From an uncultured Collinsella sp. (lineage in GTDB: Bacteria > Actinomycetota > Coriobacteriia > Coriobacteriales > Coriobacteriaceae): a stretch of 8,373 nt of DNA. The translations under genes were made by a program, and so were the position numbers. Below the pieces are notes generated by a model. The model was given only the letters and a program-made list of their open reading frames with translations. It had not been told where the DNA came from and did no database searches. Shown here piece by piece: positions 5,077-8,373 of the stretch (within the stretch, counting starts at the first letter, position 1; each line of letters begins with the position of its first letter). The DNA lies in contig USOF01000038.1 of the NCBI GenBank assembly GCA_900556285.1, positions 1-8,373 on the forward strand, in the 5' to 3' direction.

Positions 5077-7356
5077 TTACGCATCCTTGGCAGACGACTT
5101 AGCAGAAGCAGACTTGGCCCTGGTAGCGGCCTTTTTGGTAGTCGGCTTCTTGGCCGCGGTAGCCTTAGCAGCGGGCTTTGCGGCGGTCTTGGCCTTGGCC
5201 TTGGTCGTCGTGGCCTTTGTCTTGGCCGGAGCCTTCTTAGCAGCCGCGGGTTTGGGCTTCACCGAGGACGCACGCTTGCGCGTCGCCTTCTTGGGCTCCT
5301 CGACCACCGGCGGCTTATAGCTGCTGGGGCCGCGGCGTTTAAGCACAACGCCTGCCAGGCCCGGCACCTTAATCTCGATGGAGTCCATCTGCCCGTTCCA
5401 GGGATAGGGCTCGCTTGAGCAGGTGTAGGGCTCCTCACCGGCATAGCCGCTGCCACCGAACTCGGGACGGTCGGAGTCAAAGATGACCTCCCAGTCGCCC
5501 TCGCGCGGCACGCCCACGCGGAAGCTCTCGTAGCTCGCCGGATCAAAGTTGATCAGGATCACCAGGTCGTCATCGATGTCCTCGCCCTGGCGCACAAAGC
5601 TCACGATGGACTGCTTTGAGTTATCCGCGTCGATCCAGGTAAAGCCGTCGTCGGTGTAGCCGCGCTCGTACAGGGCGGGCTCGGCGGTGTACAGGTGATT
5701 GAGCGCCTTGATAAACGCCTGATGATGACGGTGAGTCTCGTATTCCTCGGTCAAGAACCACTGGATGGACTCGTAGTAGCGCCATTCAATAAACTGGCCG
5801 ATCTCGTTGCCCATAAAGTTGAGCTTGGCACCGGGGTGCGTCATCTGGTAGAAGGCCAGCGTGCGCAGGCCGGCAAACTGGCGCCACCAGTCGCCCGGCA
5901 TGCGGCCGATGAGCGAGCACTTGCCGTGCACGACCTCGTCGTGGCTCAGCGGGCAGATAAAGTTCTCGGTAAAGGCGTACATGATGGAGAACGTGAGCAG
6001 GCCGTGGTTGCCGGGGCGCCACGGAAAATCGGTCTGCATGTAGTGCAGGGTGTCGTTCATCCAGCCCATGTCCCACTTGTAGTGGAAGCCCAGGCCGCCG
6101 TCCTGCGGCGGGTAGGTCACGAGCGGCCAAGCGGTGGATTCCTCGGCCATCATCATCACGTCGGGGAAGTGGGCCTCCACGGCGCAGTTGACCTGGCGGA
6201 TAAACGCACTGGCGTCCAGGTCCTCCTCTGTCCCGTACTTGTTGAACTTCTTTTGCCCCGGATCGTCGATGCCAAAGTTGAGGTACAGCATACTGGACAC
6301 GCCGTCCATGCGAATGCCGTCAACATGGAAGTTCTCGAGCCAGTACAGCACGTTGGAGACCAGGAAGGAGCGGATCTCGCCACGGGCGAAATCGAACTTA
6401 TGCGTGCCCCAGTTGGGATGAATCTCGTGCTCAAACAGCATGTGGCCGTTAAAGGTGGCAAGGCCGTGGGAGTCGGCGCAAAAACCGCCGGGCACCCAGT
6501 CCATGATCACGCCGATGCCCGCCTCGTGGCACGCATCGATAAAGTGCATGAGCTGCTGCGGGTTGCCGTAGCGCGACGTGGCGGCATAGTAGCCGGTCGT
6601 CTGGTAGCCCCAGGAGCCGTCGAAGGGATGCTCCATAAGCGGCATGACCTCGATATGCGTGTAGCCCATATCGCGCACGTAGTCCACGAGCTCCACCGAC
6701 AGGTCGTCGTAGGTGTAAAACTCGCCGCGCTGCGCGGGGAAGGGATCCATGGGGCCGGGGTAGTTGCCGTACTCGTCCGGCTCGCCCTGCGGCTCATCGC
6801 CGTGGCGCTTCCACGATCCGATATGCACCTCGTAGATGTTAAGGGGCTGTGACATGTGGTTGTGGCCGGCACGGCGCTTGAGCCATGCGGCGTCGTTCCA
6901 CTTGTAGCCATCGAGGGTCCACAGCACGCTGGCGGTACCCGGAGGGCACTCGGCCTTAAAGGCATACGGATCGGCCTTATAGAGCTTTTCGCCCTCGTTG
7001 GTCTCGATGAGATATTTATAGAGCTGGCCCTGCTCGGCACCAGGAATAAAGCCTTCCCAAATTGCGCTCGTATGCACGGGCACCAGAGGGTTGGCTTCCT
7101 CATCCCAGTCGTTAAATTCGCCAATGACATGCACGCTCTTTACATCGGGCGCCCAAACGCAAAAGCGCCAGCCGCGCGTACGGTTCTGCGTATCGGGGTG
7201 CGCGCCCATTTTTTCCCAGCTGCGCTCCCACGTGCCGATGCCAAACAGGTAGACATCGTCCTTGGTGAGCTCCGGTGCGTGCGGAGCCGGTTTACGGGTT
7301 GCGGGCTTTTTAGCCGTTGGCTTTAGCTTTGTATCGCTCACGTTTGATCCCATCAT
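5077..7356 (-). CDS. glgB: 1,4-alpha-glucan branching enzyme with Lys/Ala-rich C-terminal tail
   Basis: 759-residue GH13 enzyme that moves an alpha-1,4-glucan segment to form an alpha-1,6 branch in glycogen. A CBM48-type domain (WRFCVWAP 63-70, GEFNDWD 79-85) precedes the TIM barrel. The catalytic triad is present: Asp351 in GIRMDG, Glu405 in AEEST and Asp473 in LSHDEVVHG. MGNEIGQFIEW (515-525) is also typical. Region I reads DWVPGG (286-291), where most family members have His at the sixth position. After the core ends near LKRRG (672-676), residues 689-759 form a low-complexity tail of 24 Ala, 21 Lys and 3 Arg with one acidic residue. The first 25 residues are also basic (AKKPATRKPA, 15-24). 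The start is uncertain: ATG 7356, ATG 7353 and GTG 7341 are all possible and none has a strong ribosome-binding site. A TTG at 7476 would add 40 residues that do not look family-like. First gene of the cluster, hence probably nearest the promoter. Confidence 0.95.
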   Translation of the reverse strand: MMGSNVSDTKLKPTAKKPATRKPAPHAPELTKDDVYLFGIGTWERSWEKMGAHPDTQNRTRGWRFCVWAPDVKSVHVIGEFNDWDEEANPLVPVHTSAIWEGFIPGAEQGQLYKYLIETNEGEKLYKADPYAFKAECPPGTASVLWTLDGYKWNDAAWLKRRAGHNHMSQPLNIYEVHIGSWKRHGDEPQGEPDEYGNYPGPMDPFPAQRGEFYTYDDLSVELVDYVRDMGYTHIEVMPLMEHPFDGSWGYQTTGYYAATSRYGNPQQLMHFIDACHEAGIGVIMDWVPGGFCADSHGLATFNGHMLFEHEIHPNWGTHKFDFARGEIRSFLVSNVLYWLENFHVDGIRMDGVSSMLYLNFGIDDPGQKKFNKYGTEEDLDASAFIRQVNCAVEAHFPDVMMMAEESTAWPLVTYPPQDGGLGFHYKWDMGWMNDTLHYMQTDFPWRPGNHGLLTFSIMYAFTENFICPLSHDEVVHGKCSLIGRMPGDWWRQFAGLRTLAFYQMTHPGAKLNFMGNEIGQFIEWRYYESIQWFLTEEYETHRHHQAFIKALNHLYTAEPALYERGYTDDGFTWIDADNSKQSIVSFVRQGEDIDDDLVILINFDPASYESFRVGVPREGDWEVIFDSDRPEFGGSGYAGEEPYTCSSEPYPWNGQMDSIEIKVPGLAGVVLKRRGPSSYKPPVVEEPKKATRKRASSVKPKPAAAKKAPAKTKATTTKAKAKTAAKPAAKATAAKKPTTKKAATRAKSASAKSSAKDA

Positions 7357-7441
7357 GACGCGGCAGCGTGTTGCCTTGGTGACTAGATGCGAAAGGTCCA
7401 GGGCTGCACGAATCGAAGGGACGGCGATAGTTCTATGATTC

Positions 7442-7467
7442 GTTCCACCTCGCGTGCTCGGTGGAAC
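7442..7467. repeat. Perfect inverted repeat in the glgB leader region
   Basis: GTTCCACC (7442-7449) and GGTGGAAC (7460-7467) form perfect 8-bp arms around a 10-nt centre, about 86 nt upstream of the glgB start. It could be an operator for a dimeric regulator or, if transcribed, a leader RNA hairpin. No T-tract follows on the minus strand; on the plus strand only TTT follows. Confidence 0.5.
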
Positions 7468-7577
7468 TTTCGGCAAAAACTACCATAACACCTGTGCGTT
7501 ACTTTTATGGACGAAAGTGGTTTTGGGGCGGCGTTTAATCGGTAAGCGCCATGTTTAGACCACTGACAGAATTGCCG

Positions 7578-7603
7578 TGGTAAAACTCTTGACAGTTTTA
7601 TCA
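7578..7603. repeat. Inverted repeat TGGTAAAAC-N8-GTTTTATCA around a -35 box
   Basis: The half-site TGGTAAAAC (7578-7586) is mirrored by GTTTTATCA (7595-7603) with one mismatch; the inner 7-bp arms TAAAACT / AGTTTTA are perfect. The centre includes TTGACA (7589-7594). The same 9-base half-site recurs exactly at 7635-7643. The placement is what an operator that blocks RNA polymerase would look like; the binding protein is unknown. Confidence 0.5.
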
Positions 7604-7619
7604 ATTTGGGTTTCAAAAT
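7589..7619 (+). promoter_or_regulatory. Candidate sigma70-type promoter for the HAD gene
   Basis: A perfect TTGACA -35 hexamer lies at 7589-7594. The -10 region is poor: TTCAAA at 17-nt spacing or CAAAAT at 19-nt spacing, in an AT-rich stretch. Transcription from here would leave a leader of roughly 60 nt before the ATG at 7688, including the 7635-7665 repeat. Confidence 0.35.
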
Positions 7620-7634
7620 TGTTTGGCTGACGTT

Positions 7635-7665
7635 TGGTAAAACGTTTTTAGCAGGATGTTTACCA
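7635..7665. repeat. Second inverted repeat with AAAACGTTTT palindrome
   Basis: TGGTAAA (7635-7641) and TTTACCA (7659-7665) are perfect inverted arms 17 nt apart. Inside lies the 10-bp palindrome AAAACGTTTT (7639-7648), with the central CG typical of LacI-family operators. It ends 22 nt before the HAD start codon, so it would fall in the leader if the 7589 promoter is real. Confidence 0.4.
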
Positions 7666-7674
7666 TTTGATATC

Positions 7675-7680
7675 GAAAGG
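7675..7680 (+). promoter_or_regulatory. Ribosome-binding site of the HAD gene
   Basis: GAAAGG lies 7 nt upstream of the ATG at 7688 and supports that start, which also puts the first HAD motif at the normal distance from the N-terminus. Confidence 0.65.
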
Positions 7681-7687
7681 TTCGTTT

Positions 7688-8373
7688 ATGCCCCATTCCG
7701 CCACTCCCAAGGTTGCTTTTATTTTCGATTGCGATGGCACGCTGGTTAACAGCACCCCCGTTTGGGCTTATGCTCAGCCCGAGTTATTGCACCGTCACGG
7801 GATTGACGTGACCGTGGATGACTTTGCCCAATTTGAGCATCTGTCGCTGGAGGATGAGTGCCAGGCCTACCACGACACGTGGGGCATTGGCGCGAATGGC
7901 GAGGAGCTGTATCGCGAGCTGGGTGAGATTTTGATTGATGGGTATTCCAAGGTGCCGCCGCGCGAGGGTCTCCTGGCATTTTTGGAGCAGGCGAAGGCGG
8001 CGGGCATTGCCATGTGCGTGGCTACGTCCACGCCGGCCGAGCTGGTGCAGTCCGCGCTCGCTGGTGCCGGGCTCGACGCTTACATGGAGTTTGTTACCAC
8101 GACGGGCGAGGCAGGACGCTCCAAGCAGTTCCCCGATGTGTACGAGCTGGCGCTGCTCCGCCTGGAGGAGCGTCATGGGTGCAAGTTTGAGCGCGCGTGG
8201 GTGTTTGAGGACGCGGTCTTTGGCCTTAAGAGCTCTGGGACCGCCGGCTTTAAGCGTGTGGGTATTTATGACCCGCACGGCCGCATGAAGCGCGACGACG
8301 TACGCGCCAACTGCGATATCTTTATCGACAGCTACGAGGAGCTGGATCTGGCCCGCGTGCTTTCGTTTGAGGG
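7688..8373 (+). CDS. HAD-superfamily hydrolase, phosphoglucomutase/phosphatase-like (3' end outside window)
   Basis: 228 codons are visible with no stop before the window edge, so the gene is incomplete at its 3' end. The fold is a subfamily I haloacid dehalogenase-like phosphotransferase/phosphatase. Motif I is FDCDGTL (13-19) with nucleophile Asp14 and general acid/base Asp16. Motif II is in VATSTP (111-116), motif III is probably Lys146 in GRSKQFPD, and motif IV is FEDAVFG (173-179) with metal ligands Glu174 and Asp175. The segment between motif I and residue about 90 is the helical cap that sets substrate choice. The family includes beta-phosphoglucomutase and small sugar-phosphate phosphatases; a sugar-phosphate substrate is plausible beside glycogen genes, but nothing visible fixes it. 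It is transcribed away from the glg cluster and shares the 331-nt control region. It is most likely soluble and cytosolic, as no signal peptide or membrane segment is seen. Confidence 0.9.
   Translation, partial: MPHSATPKVAFIFDCDGTLVNSTPVWAYAQPELLHRHGIDVTVDDFAQFEHLSLEDECQAYHDTWGIGANGEELYRELGEILIDGYSKVPPREGLLAFLEQAKAAGIAMCVATSTPAELVQSALAGAGLDAYMEFVTTTGEAGRSKQFPDVYELALLRLEERHGCKFERAWVFEDAVFGLKSSGTAGFKRVGIYDPHGRMKRDDVRANCDIFIDSYEELDLARVLSFE

Larger units (their letters stand above)
7357..7687. promoter_or_regulatory. Divergent glgB / HAD gene control region
   Basis: A 331-nt gap without a convincing gene, more AT-rich toward its right half. It must hold the promoters for the leftward glg cluster and the rightward HAD gene. 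It contains an inverted repeat at 7442-7467, a TTGACA box inside a second inverted repeat at 7578-7603, and a third at 7635-7665. For the leftward direction I found only a weak extended -10-like TGTTATGGT on the minus strand, without a good -35, so the glgB promoter is not assigned. A leftward frame starting at TTG 7476 continues into glgB but lacks a ribosome-binding site. Confidence 0.6.

Noticed and set aside
5080..5292. Separate small histone-like gene fused by a frameshift
   Set aside because: The Lys/Ala-rich segment is in the same uninterrupted frame as the GlgB core and has no start codon with a ribosome-binding site of its own; it is a tail, not a broken gene.
5695..6852. Plus-strand open frame of 385 codons opposite glgB
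   Set aside because: Antisense to the GH13 catalytic domain; no recognisable domain, explained by stop-poor complement of GC-rich coding DNA.
7357..7476. 40-residue N-terminal extension of GlgB from a TTG start
   Set aside because: No ribosome-binding site before the TTG, composition unlike the rest of the protein, and it would place the 7442-7467 inverted repeat inside coding sequence.

Overview
The window holds a glycogen storage and mobilisation cluster, read right to left on the minus strand in the order glgB, glgP, glgC, glgD. A divergent HAD-superfamily hydrolase gene starts near the right edge and runs out of the window. The GC-rich coding sequence, the paired GlgC/GlgD ADP-glucose pyrophosphorylase and a Lys/Ala-rich basic tail on the branching enzyme suggest a host-associated Coriobacteriia member of the Collinsella type. 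That placement is inferred from gene style only; no marker gene is present.

Layout: positions 1-48 are not genomic. They match an Illumina Nextera i7 adapter (end of P7, an 8-base index, then the read-2 adapter ending in the 19-bp Tn5 mosaic end), so position 49 is the true contig end. Positions 49-75 look like the first nine codons of another minus-strand gene cut off by the library fragment end. A strong hairpin (99-134) separates it from glgD. glgD (166-1293) and glgC (1298-2446) are 4 nt apart. glgP (2555-4981) and glgB (5077-7356) lie upstream, with gaps of 108 and 95 nt that each contain GC-rich hairpins without T-tracts. A 331-nt AT-richer divergent region (7357-7687) carries several inverted repeats and a perfect TTGACA box. 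The HAD gene begins at 7688.

How the genes work together: GlgC (with its probable regulatory partner GlgD) makes ADP-glucose, a glycogen synthase would polymerise it, GlgB adds alpha-1,6 branches, and GlgP releases glucose-1-phosphate from the polymer. No glycogen synthase (glgA) or debranching enzyme is in the window. The truncated gene at the left edge is a candidate for glgA only by position.

The main curiosities are the histone-H1/HupB-like basic tail on GlgB, the loss of the conserved GH13 region I histidine in the same enzyme, the degenerate GlgD active site, and the repeat-rich divergent promoter region. I see no evidence of a wholly new system; this is mostly a recognisable metabolic operon with a few unusual details.
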